From NCBI RefSeq assembly GCF_020075495.1, contig NZ_JABYQT010000009.1, forward strand, positions 57,299 through 121,298: a stretch of DNA of 64,000 bases, given 5' to 3'. Position 1 is the first letter of the stretch. Each line of letters starts with the position of its first letter. Below, one piece after another: positions 38,701 to 53,871 of this stretch. This stretch comes from Vreelandella aquamarina. Its GTDB lineage: Bacteria; Pseudomonadota; Gammaproteobacteria; Pseudomonadales; Halomonadaceae. The notes beneath the pieces are model-generated. The model searched no databases. It was given only the letters and a program-made list of their open reading frames with translations, and had not been told where the DNA came from. The position numbers and the translations under genes were made by a program.

Positions 38701-39844
38701 GCGCCTCAAGCGTACCCTGGAAGGTCAGGCCGTCAACGGTGGTCCGAAGCTCAAGAAAGGCGATGTGCTCGACGAAGAGTACCTCGACGAGCTTCCGCGT
38801 CAGCAGTGGTTCAAGCTGCGCATGCAGGACGAGTCCTACAACGAACTGCTGGCCCAGGCGGACGAGCAGCTCGAGAACCGTCGTAAGGAAATGGACGAGC
38901 GTTTCGAAGACAAGAAGCGCAAGCTGACCCAGGGCGACGATCTCGCGCCGGGCGTGCTGAAAATCGTCAAGGTCTACATGGCGGTCAAGCGTCGCATCCA
39001 GCCCGGCGACAAGATGGCCGGTCGTCACGGTAACAAGGGTGTCATCTCCGCGATCATGCCGATCGAGGACATGCCGTTCGACGAGAAGGGCGAGCCGGTC
39101 GATGTGGTCTTGAACCCGCTGGGTGTACCGTCGCGCATGAACGTCGGTCAGATCCTCGAAACCCACCTGGGTATGGCGGCACGCGGCCTGGGTGTCAAGA
39201 TCGACGCCATGCTGCGTGATGCGCGCGGCCAGCAGGTTGCCGAGATTCGCGACTTCCTGGGGCAGGTGTACAACACCCCCGGCGCCCGCGCTGAAGACCT
39301 GGACTCGCTCAGTGACGAAGAGGTCATCGCACTGGCCAAGAACCTCAAAGGCGGTGTGCCCATGGCAACGCCGGTGTTCGATGGTGCCAAGGAGCACGAG
39401 ATCAAGCACCTGCTGAAGCTGGCGGACATTCCCGAGTCGGGCCAGATGGCACTGTACGACGGCCGTACCGGCGACGCGTTTGACCGTCCGGTAACCGTTG
39501 GCTACATGTACATGCTGAAGCTGAACCACCTGGTAGACGACAAGATGCACGCGCGCTCTACCGGTTCTTACTCGCTGGTTACCCAGCAGCCCCTGGGTGG
39601 TAAGGCACAGTTCGGTGGTCAGCGCTTTGGTGAGATGGAAGTGTGGGCGCTGGAAGCCTATGGCGCAGCGTACACCCTGCAGGAGATGCTCACCGTCAAA
39701 TCGGACGACGTCGAAGGCCGCACCAAGATGTACAAGAACATCGTGGATGGCGACCACACCATGCAGGCAGGCATGCCGGAATCCTTCAACGTACTCGTGA
39801 AGGAAATCCGCTCGCTGGGCATCGATATCGAGTTAGAGAGCTAG
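35768..39844 (+). CDS. rpoB: DNA-directed RNA polymerase subunit beta
   Basis: Core polymerase subunit of 1358 residues (E. coli 1342). The rifampicin region [32 protein letters not shown] carries the usual sensitive residues. The universal motifs GRHGNKGV and [26 protein letters not shown] are intact. ATG 35768 follows GGGGAA. The rpoC start is 10 bp downstream. Confidence 0.99.
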   Translation: MAYSYTEKKRIRKDFGKLPQVMDVPYLLAIQLDSYYDFLQQDRSPDERHEVGLHAAFKSVFPIESFSGNAALEYVSYRFGTPAFDVKECQLRGVTYSAPLRVKVRLIIYDRDSSNKAIKDIKEQEVYMGEIPLMTENGTFVINGTERVIVSQLHRSPGVFFDHDKGKSHSSGKLLYSARVIPYRGSWLDFEFDPKDNVFVRIDRRRKLPASVLMRALGMSAEEILDEFFDTSVFHIEKSGFSVELVPSRLRGETATFDIKGGDGEIIVEEGRRITQKHIRQLEKAGLERLEVPMEYLFGKTLAKDQVDTKTGELICPCNTEITPEVLERMAQGGITLIETLYTNDLDCGSFISDTLKLDTTGSQLEALVEIYRMMRPGEPPTKEAAETLFHNLFFTEDRYDLSGVGRMKFNRRLRRDSDTGSGVLDRKDILDVLRELINIRNGFGDVDDIDHLGNRRIRCVGEMAENQFRVGLVRVERAVKERLSMAESEGLMPQDLINAKPVAAAVKEFFGSSQLSQFMDQNNPLSEVTHKRRVSALGPGGLTRERAGFEVRDVHATHYGRLCPIETPEGPNIGLINSLATYSHTNSYGFLETPYRKVNAGQVTDDIVHLSAIEEGDFVIAQASAAVDESNKLSDDLVQVRHRGETTFMRPEQVTLMDVSPRQVVSVAAALIPFLEHDDANRALMGANMQRQAVPTLRADKPLVGTGMERFVARDSGVCAVARRGGVIDSVDARRVVVRVNEDEIIGGEAGVDIYNLTKYTRSNQNTCMNQRPIVRPGDNVARGDILADGPSVDMGDLALGQNMRIAFMPWNGYNFEDSILLSERVVQEDRFTTIHIQELTCVSRDTKLGPEEITSDIPNVGESALGKLDEAGVVYIGAEVGPGDILVGKVTPKGETQLTPEEKLLRAIFGEKASDVKDTSLRAPTGMKGTVIDVQVFTRDGVEKDSRALSIEQMQLDEVRKDLQETYRIAEDATFERLKRTLEGQAVNGGPKLKKGDVLDEEYLDELPRQQWFKLRMQDESYNELLAQADEQLENRRKEMDERFEDKKRKLTQGDDLAPGVLKIVKVYMAVKRRIQPGDKMAGRHGNKGVISAIMPIEDMPFDEKGEPVDVVLNPLGVPSRMNVGQILETHLGMAARGLGVKIDAMLRDARGQQVAEIRDFLGQVYNTPGARAEDLDSLSDEEVIALAKNLKGGVPMATPVFDGAKEHEIKHLLKLADIPESGQMALYDGRTGDAFDRPVTVGYMYMLKLNHLVDDKMHARSTGSYSLVTQQPLGGKAQFGGQRFGEMEVWALEAYGAAYTLQEMLTVKSDDVEGRTKMYKNIVDGDHTMQAGMPESFNVLVKEIRSLGIDIELES

Positions 39845-39854
39845 GAGCCGTCCA

Positions 39855-44069
<4,215 letters not shown>

Positions 44070-44094
44070 AACTGAGTAGTAACTCTGTATTTGG

Positions 44095-44153
44095 CCCTGG
44101 AGGCGTCAAGGGCTTGCCGGTTAAACCGCCGGCAGGACTTGACGTCGCCTGGG
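44095..44153. repeat. long imperfect inverted repeat between rpoC and rpsL
   Basis: CGTCAAG 44104-44110 pairs with CTTGACG 44138-44144. Inside it GCCGG 44116-44120 pairs with CCGGC 44129-44133, extended by T115-A134. Outside, AGG/CCT and CCC/GGG extend the arms. There is no T-run. The right arm contains the -35 hexamer of the rpsL promoter. Confidence 0.7.
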
Positions 44154-44168
44154 GTCAGCCTTTAGAAT
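44139..44168 (+). promoter_or_regulatory. sigma70 promoter of the str operon
   Basis: TTGACG at 44139-44144 and TAGAAT at 44163-44168, spacer 18 bp, followed by GCGCAGC. A start near 44175 gives an 80-nt leader before rpsL. Confidence 0.78.
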
Positions 44169-44257
44169 GCGCAGCCTTTAACAGTGGGGTGGGTGCGCCT
44201 GCATCCGCTGCCCGTATTGTTGAAAGGCCAGGCAACCATTGGAGTCAGCTAAACACC

Positions 44258-44632
44258 ATGGCAACGATTAATCAGCTAGTGCGCAAGCCGCGCAAGCGCC
44301 CCGTCACCAAGAGTGACGTGCCTGCGCTGCAAGCTTGTCCGCAAAAACGCGGCGTATGTACGCGCGTATACACCACTACCCCCAAGAAGCCGAACTCGGC
44401 CCTGCGTAAGGTTTGCCGTGTGCGCCTGACCAACGGTTTCGAAGTGTCTTCTTACATCGGTGGTGAAGGTCACAACCTGCAGGAGCACTCTGTCGTTCTG
44501 ATTCGCGGCGGTCGTGTAAAGGATTTGCCCGGTGTGCGTTATCACACCGTTCGTGGCGCCCTTGACACCTCTGGCGTACAGAACCGTAAGCAGGGTCGTT
44601 CCAAGTACGGTACCAAGAAGCCTAAGTCTTAA
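44258..44632 (+). CDS. rpsL: 30S ribosomal protein S12
   Basis: Decoding-centre protein of 124 residues starting [15 protein letters not shown]. The streptomycin-related lysines in [13 protein letters not shown] and [12 protein letters not shown] are wild type. The frame extends upstream to 44114, but conservation and GGAGTCAGC place the start at ATG 44258. Confidence 0.98.
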   Translation: MATINQLVRKPRKRPVTKSDVPALQACPQKRGVCTRVYTTTPKKPNSALRKVCRVRLTNGFEVSSYIGGEGHNLQEHSVVLIRGGRVKDLPGVRYHTVRGALDTSGVQNRKQGRSKYGTKKPKS

Positions 44633-44792
44633 GGTCGGGGCATTAGCGCTCCTTGAGGCGGTGTTGTGCCGCCTGCTACCTTTAACACGAACATATGATG
44701 GTCTGATAAGAGTAAGGTCGGGCGGCGCGTGGCGCCAGACGCCTAGCGTGAGTTCCGGGTTTACCTGAAGGATCCTTGATTGAGGGCTTATC

Positions 44793-45263
44793 ATGCCTAG
44801 AAGAAGAGTTGTAGCTAAACGCGAAATCCTGCCGGATCCCAAGTTCGGAAGTGAGCGTCTGGCGAAGTTCATGAACCACCTGATGGTCAGCGGCAAGAAG
44901 TCCATAGCTGAGCGCATCGTATACGGTGCGTTGGACAAGGTTGCCGAGCGTAGTAAAGAAGAGCCGCTGGAGATCTTCGACAAGGCGCTGGAAACCATCC
45001 AGCCGATGGTCGAAGTGAAATCGCGCCGCGTAGGTGGTGCGACCTATCAGGTGCCGGTTGAGGTTCGTCCGTCTCGCCGTCAAGCGCTCGCTATGCGCTG
45101 GCTGGTAGACGCGGCGCGTCGTCGCGGTGAGAAAACGATGGTTCAGCGTTTGGCAGGTGAAATGCTGGATGCCGCTGAAGGCAAGGGCTCTGCCGTCAAG
45201 AAGCGCGAAGACGTGCATCGCATGGCCGAAGCCAACAAGGCCTTCTCGCACTATCGTTTCTAA
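44793..45263 (+). CDS. rpsG: 30S ribosomal protein S7
   Basis: Head-assembly protein that binds the 3' major domain of 16S rRNA; 156 residues, the short-form length. It opens [24 protein letters not shown] 160-bp spacer separates it from rpsL. In E. coli S7 represses the str mRNA at the rpsL-rpsG junction; this larger spacer could host such a site. Confidence 0.98.
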   Translation: MPRRRVVAKREILPDPKFGSERLAKFMNHLMVSGKKSIAERIVYGALDKVAERSKEEPLEIFDKALETIQPMVEVKSRRVGGATYQVPVEVRPSRRQALAMRWLVDAARRRGEKTMVQRLAGEMLDAAEGKGSAVKKREDVHRMAEANKAFSHYRF

Positions 45264-45264
45264 A

Positions 45265-45330
45265 GGCGTCGTTTCCAAGTGCGTCGCTTCCAAGCACGAC
45301 GTCTGCAAAGGTAGCGTCTGCAAGGTTCGC
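45265..45330 (+). repeat. degenerate 15-17-nt tandem repeat downstream of rpsG
   Basis: Right after the rpsG stop codon about four copies of a GCGTC(G/T)...CAAG unit follow each other. They read GCGTCGTTTCCAAGT, GCGTCGCTTCCAAGC, ACGACGTCTGCAAAG and AGCGTCTGCAAGG. Later copies diverge. The rest of the 233-bp spacer to fusA holds no gene I can support. Confidence 0.6.
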
Positions 45331-45496
45331 GTTTATATATGCACGTTGTTTCAGCACGGCGTCGTTGAAAGTGGTAGGTCGAGTCGCTTTGTTGCAACAC
45401 CCCGCCGCTATCATGCCGTGATGGCGGCGGTGGCGTAAGGCTCACTTTCACCGCTTGCTAAATTAACGAGCATCGCCAACTAACGGGAGTTTCACC

Positions 45497-47620
45497 GTGG
45501 CACGCAAGACACCACTTAAGCGTTATCGCAACATTGGTATCGTAGCGCACGTCGACGCGGGTAAAACCACGACGACCGAGCGTGTACTGTTCTACACCGG
45601 CCTTTCCCACAAGGTGGGCGAGGTGCATGACGGTGCGGCGACCATGGACTGGATGGAGCAGGAGCAGGAGCGTGGTATCACTATCACCTCGGCTGCGACC
45701 ACCTGTTTCTGGCAGGGCATGGCCAAGCAGTTCGACGAGCACCGCATCAATATCATCGACACCCCCGGGCACGTTGACTTCACCATCGAAGTCGAGCGTT
45801 CCCTGCGTGTACTTGATGGCGCGGTCGTCGTACTGTGCGGATCTTCCGGCGTTCAGCCGCAGACCGAAACCGTATGGCGTCAGGCCAACAAGTACGAAGT
45901 ACCGCGTATGGTCTTCGTCAACAAGATGGACCGTACCGGCGCTGATTTCTTCATGGTCGTCGACCAGCTGAAAGAGCGTCTGGGTGCGAACGCCGTGCCG
46001 ATCCAGATCAACTGGGGCACGGAAGAAGACTTCAAAGGCGTCATCGATCTGATCGAGATGAAGGCAATCCTGTGGGATGAGGAGAGCCTGGGCATGAACT
46101 TCGAGCTCGTCGACATTCCGTCCGAGCTGCAAGAAACTGCCGAAATGTATCGCGAGCAGATGGTCGAGGCGGCTGCTGAGGCTTCTGAAGAGCTGATGGA
46201 CAAGTACCTTGAAGAAGGTGAGTTGACCGTCGCTGAAATCAAGTCGGGTCTGCGTACACGTACGCTGGCTAACGAAATCGTTCTGGTTACCTGTGGTTCT
46301 GCGTTCAAGAACAAGGGTGTTCAGGCGGTTCTTGATGGCGTCATCGAATACATGCCGTCACCGACCGAAGTCAAGGCCATCGAAGGTGAGCTGGACGACA
46401 AGGACGGCACCGTCGATACGCGTGAAGCCGATGACAGTGCGCCGTTTGCCGCGCTGGCATTCAAGATCGCGACCGACCCCTTCGTTGGTACTCTGACCTT
46501 TATTCGCGTCTACTCGGGCGTTCTGAAGTCTGGCGACGGTGTATACAACTCCGTCAAGCAGAAGAAAGAGCGCGTTGGTCGTATCGTTCAGATGCATGCC
46601 AACTCCCGTGAAGAGATCAAGGAAGTACTCGCCGGCGATATCGCGGCCTGTATCGGCCTGAAAGACGTGACGACGGGTGATACCCTTTGCGACATCGATA
46701 ACAAGATCGTTCTCGAGCGCATGGAATTCCCGGATCCGGTTATCTCGGTAGCCGTCGAGCCGAAATCCAAGCCTGACCAGGAAAAGATGGGCGTCGCACT
46801 GGGCAAGCTGGCCCAGGAAGATCCTTCCTTCCAGGTCAAGACCGATGAAGAAACCGGCCAGACCATCATCTCTGGTATGGGTGAGCTTCACCTGGACATC
46901 ATCGTTGACCGTATGCGTCGCGAGTTCAAGGTAGAAGCCAATATCGGTAAGCCGCAGGTAGCGTATCGCGAAACCATTCGTGGCAGCGTCGAGCAGGAAG
47001 GCAAGTTCGTTCGTCAGTCCGGTGGTCGTGGTCAGTACGGTCACGTTTGGCTGCGTATCGAGCCGCTGACCGCTGAAGAAAAGGGTGAAGGCGAAGAAGA
47101 GCTGTTCTTCAAGTTCAACTCTGAGATCGTGGGTGGTACGGTTCCGAAGGAATACGTTCCCGCGGTCGAGAAAGGCGCCTATGAGCAGCTGAAAAATGGT
47201 GTCATCGCGGGCTACCCGATGATCGACGTCAAGGTAACGCTGTTCGACGGCTCTTTCCACGACGTGGACTCTAACGAGACTGCGTTCAAGATTGCTTCTT
47301 CCATGGCAATCAAAGAAGGTGCCAGGAAGGCCAAGGCCGTGCTGCTGGAGCCGGTGATGAAGGTCGAAGTCGTGACCCCCGAAGACTTTATGGGTGACGT
47401 CATGGGCGACCTGAACCGTCGTCGCGGCTTGGTGCAGGGCATGGATGATTCATCTTCTGGTAAAATCATTCGTGCAACGGTGCCACTGGGTGAGATGTTC
47501 GGTTACGCAACCGATCTGCGCTCTCAGACCCAGGGCCGTGCGAGCTACTCTATGGAGTTCGCGAAGTACGAGGAGGCGCCCTCCAGCGTCGTTGAAGCCG
47601 TCATCAATCAAAACGGTTAA
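45497..47620 (+). CDS. fusA: elongation factor G
   Basis: Ribosomal translocase GTPase, 707 residues. It begins at GTG 45497 with GGGAG upstream. G motifs are [25 protein letters not shown] and NKMDRTGAD. Domain IV carries the tip region [10 protein letters not shown]. Acidic segments ([21 protein letters not shown]) fit a salt-adapted proteome. Confidence 0.98.
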   Translation: MARKTPLKRYRNIGIVAHVDAGKTTTTERVLFYTGLSHKVGEVHDGAATMDWMEQEQERGITITSAATTCFWQGMAKQFDEHRINIIDTPGHVDFTIEVERSLRVLDGAVVVLCGSSGVQPQTETVWRQANKYEVPRMVFVNKMDRTGADFFMVVDQLKERLGANAVPIQINWGTEEDFKGVIDLIEMKAILWDEESLGMNFELVDIPSELQETAEMYREQMVEAAAEASEELMDKYLEEGELTVAEIKSGLRTRTLANEIVLVTCGSAFKNKGVQAVLDGVIEYMPSPTEVKAIEGELDDKDGTVDTREADDSAPFAALAFKIATDPFVGTLTFIRVYSGVLKSGDGVYNSVKQKKERVGRIVQMHANSREEIKEVLAGDIAACIGLKDVTTGDTLCDIDNKIVLERMEFPDPVISVAVEPKSKPDQEKMGVALGKLAQEDPSFQVKTDEETGQTIISGMGELHLDIIVDRMRREFKVEANIGKPQVAYRETIRGSVEQEGKFVRQSGGRGQYGHVWLRIEPLTAEEKGEGEEELFFKFNSEIVGGTVPKEYVPAVEKGAYEQLKNGVIAGYPMIDVKVTLFDGSFHDVDSNETAFKIASSMAIKEGARKAKAVLLEPVMKVEVVTPEDFMGDVMGDLNRRRGLVQGMDDSSSGKIIRATVPLGEMFGYATDLRSQTQGRASYSMEFAKYEEAPSSVVEAVINQNG

Positions 47621-47649
47621 CCGTTAGCTAACGTAAAGAGGTTATAGCA

Positions 47650-48843
47650 GTGGCTAAGGAAAAATTCGAACGTTCCAAACCGCACGTCAACGTCGGCACC
47701 ATCGGTCACGTCGACCACGGTAAAACGACCCTGACTGCGGCCCTGACCCGCGTGTCTGCTGAGGTTTTCGGCGGCGACTGGCGTGAATTCGATACCATCG
47801 ATAACGCTCCTGAAGAGCGCGAGCGTGGTATCACCATCGCGACTTCACACGTCGAGTATCAGTCTGAAGAGCGTCACTACGCTCACGTTGACTGCCCGGG
47901 ACACGCTGACTACGTCAAGAACATGATCACCGGTGCTGCCCAGATGGACGGCGCGATCCTGGTATGTTCTGCCGCTGACGGCCCCATGCCGCAGACTCGC
48001 GAGCACATCCTGCTGTCTCGCCAGGTTGGTGTACCGTTCATCGTCGTGTTCCTGAACAAGGCCGACATGGTTGATGACGAAGAGCTGCTCGAGCTGGTCG
48101 AAATGGAAGTTCGTGAACTTCTCGACCAGTACGACTTCCCGGGCGACGACACGCCGATCATCACCGGTTCTGCTCTGATGGCACTGAACGGTGAAGACGA
48201 GAACGGCATGGGCACCACTGCGGTTGCCAACCTGATCAAGGCCCTGGATGAGTACATTCCGGAGCCGGAGCGCGCTATCGACCAGCCGTTCCTGATGCCG
48301 ATCGAAGACGTATTCTCCATCTCTGGCCGTGGTACCGTTGTTACTGGCCGTGTAGAGCGTGGTATCGTCAAGGCTGGCGAAGAAGTCGAAATCGTTGGTA
48401 TCAAGGACACCACCAAGACCACCGTTACCGGTGTCGAAATGTTCCGTAAGCTGCTCGACGAAGGTCGTGCAGGTGAGAACGTTGGTGCGCTGCTGCGTGG
48501 TACCAAGCGTGATGACGTCGAGCGTGGTCAGGTTCTGGCCAAGCCGGGCACCATCAACCCGCACACCGTCTTCGAAGCCGAAGTATACGTACTGTCCAAG
48601 GAAGAAGGTGGTCGTCACACGCCGTTCTTCAAGGGCTACCGTCCGCAGTTCTACTTCCGTACCACTGACGTAACCGGTACTTGTGAACTGCCGGAGGGCG
48701 TTGAAATGGTCATGCCGGGTGACAACGTGCAAATGGTTGTTACCCTGATCGCTCCGATCGCCATGGATGAAGGTCTGCGCTTCGCGATTCGTGAAGGTGG
48801 CCGTACCGTTGGTGCTGGTGTTGTGGCCAAGATCGTTCAGTAA
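47650..48843 (+). CDS. tuf: elongation factor Tu
   Basis: Delivers aminoacyl-tRNA to the ribosome; 397 residues starting at GTG 47650. G motifs are [27 protein letters not shown] and NKADMV. It is the last gene of the str operon and the only tuf in the window; the usual upstream tufB site is empty. Confidence 0.99.
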   Translation: MAKEKFERSKPHVNVGTIGHVDHGKTTLTAALTRVSAEVFGGDWREFDTIDNAPEERERGITIATSHVEYQSEERHYAHVDCPGHADYVKNMITGAAQMDGAILVCSAADGPMPQTREHILLSRQVGVPFIVVFLNKADMVDDEELLELVEMEVRELLDQYDFPGDDTPIITGSALMALNGEDENGMGTTAVANLIKALDEYIPEPERAIDQPFLMPIEDVFSISGRGTVVTGRVERGIVKAGEEVEIVGIKDTTKTTVTGVEMFRKLLDEGRAGENVGALLRGTKRDDVERGQVLAKPGTINPHTVFEAEVYVLSKEEGGRHTPFFKGYRPQFYFRTTDVTGTCELPEGVEMVMPGDNVQMVVTLIAPIAMDEGLRFAIREGGRTVGAGVVAKIVQ

Positions 48844-48864
48844 TCATTTTACTTGAATGAGAGA

Positions 48865-48888
48865 GGGGGCTCCTGGGAGCCCCCTTTT
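48865..48888 (+). terminator. rho-independent terminator of the str operon
   Basis: A 9-bp perfect stem GGGGGCTCC / GGAGCCCCC with a 2-nt nominal loop, then TTTT. It lies 21 bp after tuf. Confidence 0.92.
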
Positions 48889-48909
48889 CTGCGCACCAAT
48901 AGCAAATGT

Positions 48910-48938
48910 TTGACATGGGCTTTTGGCGTGCCTATAAT
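48910..48938 (+). promoter_or_regulatory. consensus sigma70 promoter of the S10 operon
   Basis: TTGACA 48910-48915 and TATAAT 48933-48938 with a 17-bp spacer: all three elements are exact consensus. The GCGCATCC discriminator suits stringent control. A start near 48945 leaves about a 58-nt leader before rpsJ. Confidence 0.92.
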
Positions 48939-49002
48939 GCGCATCCTTTGAATGCGTGGGTAGACGGCTCGCGCCGTCGACATCCATTGGAGTTTAGGGC
49001 AA

Positions 49003-49314
49003 ATGCAGAACCAGAAGATTCGCATTCGGTTGAAAGCGTTCGACCATCGCCTGATCGATCAGTCCACAGCGGAGATCGTTGAAACCGCTAAGCGTACTGG
49101 TGCTCAGGTTCGTGGTCCGATTCCGCTGCCGACCAACCGCGAGCGTTATACCATCCTGATTTCACCGCACGTCAACAAGGATGCGCGTGATCAGTATGAG
49201 ATTCGTACGCACAAGCGTGTGCTTGACATCGTCGAGCCGACCGAGAAAACCGTTGATGCGCTGATGAAGCTCGATCTCGCCGCAGGCGTAGACGTGCAAA
49301 TCAAGCTCGACTAA
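49003..49314 (+). CDS. rpsJ: 30S ribosomal protein S10
   Basis: 30S head protein that also acts as NusE in antitermination with NusB; 103 residues. It opens [21 protein letters not shown] and contains [33 protein letters not shown] precedes ATG 49003. First gene of the S10 operon. Confidence 0.99.
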   Translation: MQNQKIRIRLKAFDHRLIDQSTAEIVETAKRTGAQVRGPIPLPTNRERYTILISPHVNKDARDQYEIRTHKRVLDIVEPTEKTVDALMKLDLAAGVDVQIKLD

Positions 49315-49474
49315 TCACACTAGACACTTGCGGCCCAGCGTTCGTCGCTCGTTTTGGCGAGTTGGTACGATCAGCAGCCGCCGCGCCGTGAGGCGCCACA
49401 CAATGTGCTAGTGGAATGCTCTGGAAAGGGCAGCCATAGCGGGTGATAGCCCCGTACACTATAGGAGACTGAGT
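49315..49474 (+). other. rpsJ-rplC spacer, possible structured RNA
   Basis: A 160-nt gap inside the S10 operon, where spacers are otherwise mostly under 35 nt. It contains GCGCC-GTGA-GGCGC, a GNRA-capped hairpin at about 49386-49399, and CTCG...CGAG earlier. No reading frame or clear promoter is seen. It could be a regulatory RNA element. Confidence 0.4.
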
Positions 49475-50113
49475 ATGACTATCGGTTTAGTCGGTAAAAA
49501 GGCCGGGATGACCCGTGTCTTTACCGAAGATGGCGCATCCGTGCCCGTGACCGTTATTGAAGTTGATCCTAATCGTGTTACGCGCGTCAAGACCATCGAG
49601 TCTGACGGCTACGCAGCGATTCAGATCACCACAGGTTCTCGTAAAGCCAAGCACCTCTCCAAGGCGCAAGCTGGTCAGTTTGCCAAGGCGGGTGTTGAGG
49701 CTGGTCGTTCGCTGATGGAATTCCGCCTTGCAGAAGGCGAAGAAGCTCCTGAAGTGGGTGGCGAACTCACCGTATCCCTCTTTGAAGCTGGTCAAATGAT
49801 CGATGTGACCGGCACCTCTAAGGGTAAAGGCTTCCAGGGTGCTGTTAAGCGCTGGAACTTCCGTACCCAAGACAACAGCCATGGTAACTCCCTGTCGCAT
49901 CGCGCGCCGGGTTCTATCGGCATGTGTCAAACACCAGGTCGCGTATTTAAAGGCAAGAAAATGGCCGGTCAGATGGGCAACGTCCGCTGCACCGTTCAAA
50001 GCCTTGAGATCGTCCGTGTTGACGCCGAGCGTAACCTGCTGCTGATCAAGGGCGCCGTACCGGGAGCAACCGGTAGCGACGTTATCGTTCGCAGCGCCGT
50101 GAAAGCTGGCTGA
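49475..50113 (+). CDS. rplC: 50S ribosomal protein L3
   Basis: Early 50S assembly protein near the peptidyl transferase centre; 212 residues. It begins [20 protein letters not shown]. The central loop [30 protein letters not shown] carries the conserved Gln modified by PrmB in E. coli. TAGGAGACTGAG precedes ATG 49475. Confidence 0.99.
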   Translation: MTIGLVGKKAGMTRVFTEDGASVPVTVIEVDPNRVTRVKTIESDGYAAIQITTGSRKAKHLSKAQAGQFAKAGVEAGRSLMEFRLAEGEEAPEVGGELTVSLFEAGQMIDVTGTSKGKGFQGAVKRWNFRTQDNSHGNSLSHRAPGSIGMCQTPGRVFKGKKMAGQMGNVRCTVQSLEIVRVDAERNLLLIKGAVPGATGSDVIVRSAVKAG

Positions 50114-50128
50114 AGGGGATAATTACCA

Positions 50129-50734
50129 ATGAATCTGAATCTTGCTGCAGGCACGGGTACCGTTGAAGTAGCCGACGCCACTTTTGGCAAAGAATTCAAC
50201 GAAGCGCTGGTTCACCAGGTTGTCACTGCTTATCTGGCAGCTGGCCGTCAGGGTACTCGCGCTCAAAAGACTCGTTCCGACGTACGTGGCGGTGGTAAGA
50301 AGCCGTGGCGTCAGAAGGGTACCGGTCGTGCACGTGCCGGCACCATCCGCTCTCCGCTGTGGCGCAGCGGCGGCGTAACCTTCGCGGCTCGTCCGCAAGA
50401 CTACACCCAGAAGGTTAACCGCAAGATGTACCGCGCGGCGATGCGTTCCATCCTGTCTGAACTCGTACGTCAAGAGCGCCTGGTCGCCATTGAAGAGTTC
50501 AACGTCGAAGCGCCCAAGACCAAGCAGGTAGCTGCCAAGCTCAAAGAGCTCAACCTTGAGAAAGTGTTGATCGTCACCGAAGAAGTCGACGAAAAGCTCT
50601 ATCTGGCCGCACGCAACCTTCCCCACGTTGACGTGGTGGATGTCGCGGCAGCTGACCCGGTAAGCCTGGTTGCCTTTGATAAGGTCCTGGTTACCGTCTC
50701 CGCCCTGCGTAAATTCGAGGAGAAGCTGGCATGA
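50129..50734 (+). CDS. rplD: 50S ribosomal protein L4
   Basis: Lines the exit tunnel and represses the S10 operon in E. coli; 201 residues. The tunnel loop [29 protein letters not shown] is intact, including residues linked to macrolide sensitivity. Its stop overlaps the rplW start by 4 nt (ATGA). Confidence 0.99.
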   Translation: MNLNLAAGTGTVEVADATFGKEFNEALVHQVVTAYLAAGRQGTRAQKTRSDVRGGGKKPWRQKGTGRARAGTIRSPLWRSGGVTFAARPQDYTQKVNRKMYRAAMRSILSELVRQERLVAIEEFNVEAPKTKQVAAKLKELNLEKVLIVTEEVDEKLYLAARNLPHVDVVDVAAADPVSLVAFDKVLVTVSALRKFEEKLA

Positions 50735-51027
50735 ACCAGGAACGCGTATTCAAGGTTCTGCTTGGACCGCACGTGACCGAAAAGGCCGCGATGGCTGCAG
50801 AGCGCAACCAGTACGTCTTCAAGGTGGCAACCGATGCTACCAAGCCCGAGATCAAGAAAGCCGTTGAAGCACTGTTCGGCAAGAAGGTCGGCAATGTTCA
50901 GGTTCTGAACATGAAGGGCAAGACCAAGCGTACTGCACACGGCGTTGGCCAGCGTAAGGGTTACCGCAAGGCGTATGTGACCCTGGCTGCGGGTGAAACG
51001 CTCGAAGACTTCTCTGGCGCCGAATAA
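50731..51027 (+). CDS. rplW: 50S ribosomal protein L23
   Basis: Tunnel-exit protein that docks trigger factor and SRP; 98 residues. It carries [20 protein letters not shown] and the loop [23 protein letters not shown]. It is translationally coupled to rplD. Confidence 0.98.
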   Translation: MNQERVFKVLLGPHVTEKAAMAAERNQYVFKVATDATKPEIKKAVEALFGKKVGNVQVLNMKGKTKRTAHGVGQRKGYRKAYVTLAAGETLEDFSGAE

Positions 51028-51044
51028 GGGCAGGAGTACGGAAA

Positions 51045-51875
51045 ATGGCAATCGTCAAGACCAAACCCACTTCCGCCGGTCGTCGCCACGTCGTCAAGAT
51101 CGTTGGCGAGGAACTGTACAAGGGCCGTGCGTATGCACCGCTTCTTGAAAAGCAGTCCAAGTCCGGCGGCCGTAACAACTACGGTCGTATCACCACCCGC
51201 CACGTGGGCGGTGGTCACCGTCATCACTACCGTCTGATCGACTTCAAGCGCACCAAGGATGGCATTCCGGCCACCGTTGAGCGCCTGGAACACGATCCGA
51301 ACCGTAGTGCGCACATCGCGCTGCTGAAATATGCAGATGGCGAGCGTCGTTACATCATTGCACCGAAAGGTGTCAGCGCGGGTGACGTGCTGGAATCTGG
51401 TGTCAACGCGCCGATCAAGAAAGGCAATGCCTTGCCGCTGCGCAATGTGCCGCTCGGTTCTACCGTTCACGGTATCGAACTGAAGCCGGGCAAAGGCGCG
51501 CAGATTGCTCGCAGTGCCGGTACTAGCGCTCAGCTGGTCGCTCGTGAAGGCAACTACGCCACCTTGCGTCTTCGCTCCGGCGAAATGCGCAAAGTGCTGG
51601 CCGAGTGCCGCGCGACCCTGGGCGAAGTGAGCAACTCCGAGCACAGCCTGCGTCAACTTGGCAAGGCCGGTGCGAAACGCTGGAGAGGCGTGCGTCCGAC
51701 TGTTCGCGGTGTCGCGATGAACCCGGTAGACCACCCGCACGGTGGTGGTGAAGGCCGCACCAGCGGTGGTCGTCACCCGGTATCCCCGTGGGGCGTACCG
51801 ACCAAGGGTCACAAGACGCGTAAGAACAAGCGCACCGACAAGCTGATTATCCGTCGTCGTAACAAGACGCGTTAA
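51045..51875 (+). CDS. rplB: 50S ribosomal protein L2
   Basis: Conserved 23S rRNA-binding protein essential for subunit joining and peptidyl transfer; 276 residues. The C-terminal catalytic-region signature [17 protein letters not shown] includes the critical histidine. Confidence 0.99.
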   Translation: MAIVKTKPTSAGRRHVVKIVGEELYKGRAYAPLLEKQSKSGGRNNYGRITTRHVGGGHRHHYRLIDFKRTKDGIPATVERLEHDPNRSAHIALLKYADGERRYIIAPKGVSAGDVLESGVNAPIKKGNALPLRNVPLGSTVHGIELKPGKGAQIARSAGTSAQLVAREGNYATLRLRSGEMRKVLAECRATLGEVSNSEHSLRQLGKAGAKRWRGVRPTVRGVAMNPVDHPHGGGEGRTSGGRHPVSPWGVPTKGHKTRKNKRTDKLIIRRRNKTR

Positions 51876-51908
51876 TCGAAATTGCCAAGACATTAAGAGG
51901 TAACGGCT

Positions 51909-52184
51909 GTGCCACGTTCACTAAAGAAAGGTCCCTTCATTGACCTTCATCTTTTGAAGAAGGTAGAGGCTGCAGTGGAGAAGAACGACCGCAAACCGAT
52001 CAAGACCTGGTCGCGTCGTTCGATGATCCTGCCCAACATGGTAGGTCTGACCATCGCAGTCCATAACGGACGCCAGCATGTCCCGGTGCACGTCTCCGAG
52101 GAAATGGTGGGCCATAAACTTGGCGAATTCGCAGCTACCCGCACCTATCGCGGGCATGCAGCGGACAAGAAAGCCAAACGGTAA
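51909..52184 (+). CDS. rpsS: 30S ribosomal protein S19
   Basis: 30S head protein that contacts S13; 91 residues starting at GTG 51909 with AGAGGT upstream. It opens [19 protein letters not shown] and carries the C-terminal [16 protein letters not shown] motif. Confidence 0.98.
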   Translation: MPRSLKKGPFIDLHLLKKVEAAVEKNDRKPIKTWSRRSMILPNMVGLTIAVHNGRQHVPVHVSEEMVGHKLGEFAATRTYRGHAADKKAKR

Positions 52185-52202
52185 GCCAGAGAGGATTAAG
52201 AG

Positions 52203-52535
52203 ATGGAAGTCACAGCTAAGCTGAGTGGCGCTGCTTTATCCGCACAGAAGGCCCGTTTGGTGGCTGACCAGGTGCGCGGTAAGCCGGTCGCCGAAGCTAT
52301 TGACCTGCTGACCTTCTCACCGAAGAAGGCTGCCAAGCTGGTCAAGAAAGTGCTTCAGTCCGCCATCGCGAATGCGGAAGAAAACAACGGCATGGACATC
52401 GACGAGCTGCGTGTCTCGACCATCTGCGTCGATGAGGGCATGACGCTCAAGCGTATCAAGCCGCGCGCCAAAGGCCGTGCGGATCGTATCTTGAAGCGCA
52501 CCTGCCACATCACCGTCAAGGTAGCCGAGAAGTAG
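52203..52535 (+). CDS. rplV: 50S ribosomal protein L22
   Basis: Tunnel-constriction protein of 110 residues. It contains [23 protein letters not shown] and the beta-hairpin region [26 protein letters not shown], which shows no deletion of the kind linked to macrolide resistance. Confidence 0.98.
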   Translation: MEVTAKLSGAALSAQKARLVADQVRGKPVAEAIDLLTFSPKKAAKLVKKVLQSAIANAEENNGMDIDELRVSTICVDEGMTLKRIKPRAKGRADRILKRTCHITVKVAEK

Positions 52536-52546
52536 GAGTCGACCAG

Positions 52547-53251
52547 ATGGGTCAGAAAGTCAATCCAACAGGCATTCGACTGGGCATCGTCAAAGACCAT
52601 GCTTCTGTCTGGTATGCCGAGCGCGGCGCCTATGCCGATAAGCTCAACAACGATCTCGAAGTGCGCAGCTTCCTGGAAGAGCGTCTGAAAAGCGCTTCCG
52701 TAAGCCGCATTCACATCGAGCGTCCGGCTAACAATGCCCGCATCACCATTCACACTGCCCGTCCGGGTATCGTGATTGGCAAGAAAGGTGAAGATGTCGA
52801 CCGTCTGCGTCGCGACCTCACCGAAATGATGGGCGTCCCGGTTCATGTGAACATCGAAGAAGTTCGCAAGCCGGAGCTGGATGCCAAGCTGGTTGCCGCC
52901 AACGTTGCCGGTCAGCTTGAGCGTCGCGTCATGTTCCGTCGTGCCATGAAGCGCGCGGTACAGAACGCAATGCGTTTGGGCGCTGGTGGTATCAAGATCC
53001 AGCTGTCCGGTCGTCTGGGTGGTGCCGAAATCGCCCGTACCGAATGGTACCGTGAAGGTCGCGTTCCGCTGCACACCCTGCGTGCGGACATCGACTACGC
53101 CACCTTCGAAGCTCACACCACCTACGGCGTCATCGGCGTCAAAGTGTGGATCTTCAAGGGCGAAATCCTCGGCGGTATCGAGGAAGTACGTGCCAAGGCT
53201 AAGCAACAGCAGCCTGCCGGCAACGCGCCCAAGAAGAAAGGTTCCAGGTAA
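52547..53251 (+). CDS. rpsC: 30S ribosomal protein S3
   Basis: mRNA-entry protein with helicase role; 234 residues. It begins [18 protein letters not shown] and carries a KH domain with [14 protein letters not shown]. The C-terminal domain ([30 protein letters not shown]) is complete. Confidence 0.99.
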   Translation: MGQKVNPTGIRLGIVKDHASVWYAERGAYADKLNNDLEVRSFLEERLKSASVSRIHIERPANNARITIHTARPGIVIGKKGEDVDRLRRDLTEMMGVPVHVNIEEVRKPELDAKLVAANVAGQLERRVMFRRAMKRAVQNAMRLGAGGIKIQLSGRLGGAEIARTEWYREGRVPLHTLRADIDYATFEAHTTYGVIGVKVWIFKGEILGGIEEVRAKAKQQQPAGNAPKKKGSR

Positions 53252-53265
53252 GGGAGAGCGAGTCG

Positions 53266-53679
53266 ATGTTACAGCCCAAGCGTATGAAATTCCGCAAGAT
53301 GATGAAAGGCCGCAACCGTGGCCTGGCACATCGCGGAAGCAAGATCAGCTTCGGGGAATACGGTCTGAAAGCTACTGGTCGCGGCCGCATCACTGCGCGT
53401 CAGATCGAAGCTGGCCGTCGCGCGATCACACGTCACGTCAAGCGTGGCGGCAAGATCTGGATCCGCGTTTTCCCTGACAAGCCGATTTCCAAGAAGCCGC
53501 TCGAAGTTCGTATGGGTAAAGGTAAAGGTTCTGTTGAGTACTGGGTAGCCCAGATCCAACCGGGTCGGGTCCTGTACGAAATTGAAGGCGTATCTGAAGA
53601 GCTGGCCCGTGAAGCATTCGAACTGGCCGCACAGAAGATGCCCTTGTCCACCACCTTTGCGAAACGGACGGTGATGTGA
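53266..53679 (+). CDS. rplP: 50S ribosomal protein L16
   Basis: Protein at the A-site tRNA elbow contact; 137 residues. Signatures are [28 protein letters not shown] N-terminus and [19 protein letters not shown]. The stop TGA (53677-53679) shares one base with the rpmC ATG. Confidence 0.98.
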   Translation: MLQPKRMKFRKMMKGRNRGLAHRGSKISFGEYGLKATGRGRITARQIEAGRRAITRHVKRGGKIWIRVFPDKPISKKPLEVRMGKGKGSVEYWVAQIQPGRVLYEIEGVSEELAREAFELAAQKMPLSTTFAKRTVM

Positions 53680-53870
53680 TGAAAGCCCAGGAAATTCGTG
53701 AAAAGTCCGCAGGAGAGCTTAAAGAGCAGCTCCTCGAGCTACTCCGCGAGCAGTTTAACCTGCGCATGCAGAAGGCCACTGGCCAACTGAGCCAGACTCA
53801 TCTGCTCAAGCAGGTCCGTCGGGATATCGCCCGCGTGAAGACTATGCTCAACGAGAAGGCAGGTGATTGA
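53679..53870 (+). CDS. rpmC: 50S ribosomal protein L29
   Basis: Small tunnel-exit protein of 63 residues ([18 protein letters not shown]...). It is two-helix throughout and has family motif [12 protein letters not shown]. The start at 53679 overlaps the rplP stop by 1 nt, and rpsQ begins 1 bp after its stop, so the three genes are tightly coupled. Confidence 0.97.
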   Translation: MKAQEIREKSAGELKEQLLELLREQFNLRMQKATGQLSQTHLLKQVRRDIARVKTMLNEKAGD

Positions 53871-53871
53871 G

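Noticed and set aside
38513..39757. Long antisense open frames within rpoB and rpoC
   Set aside because: These mirror highly biased codon use in the polymerase genes; no motif supports them.
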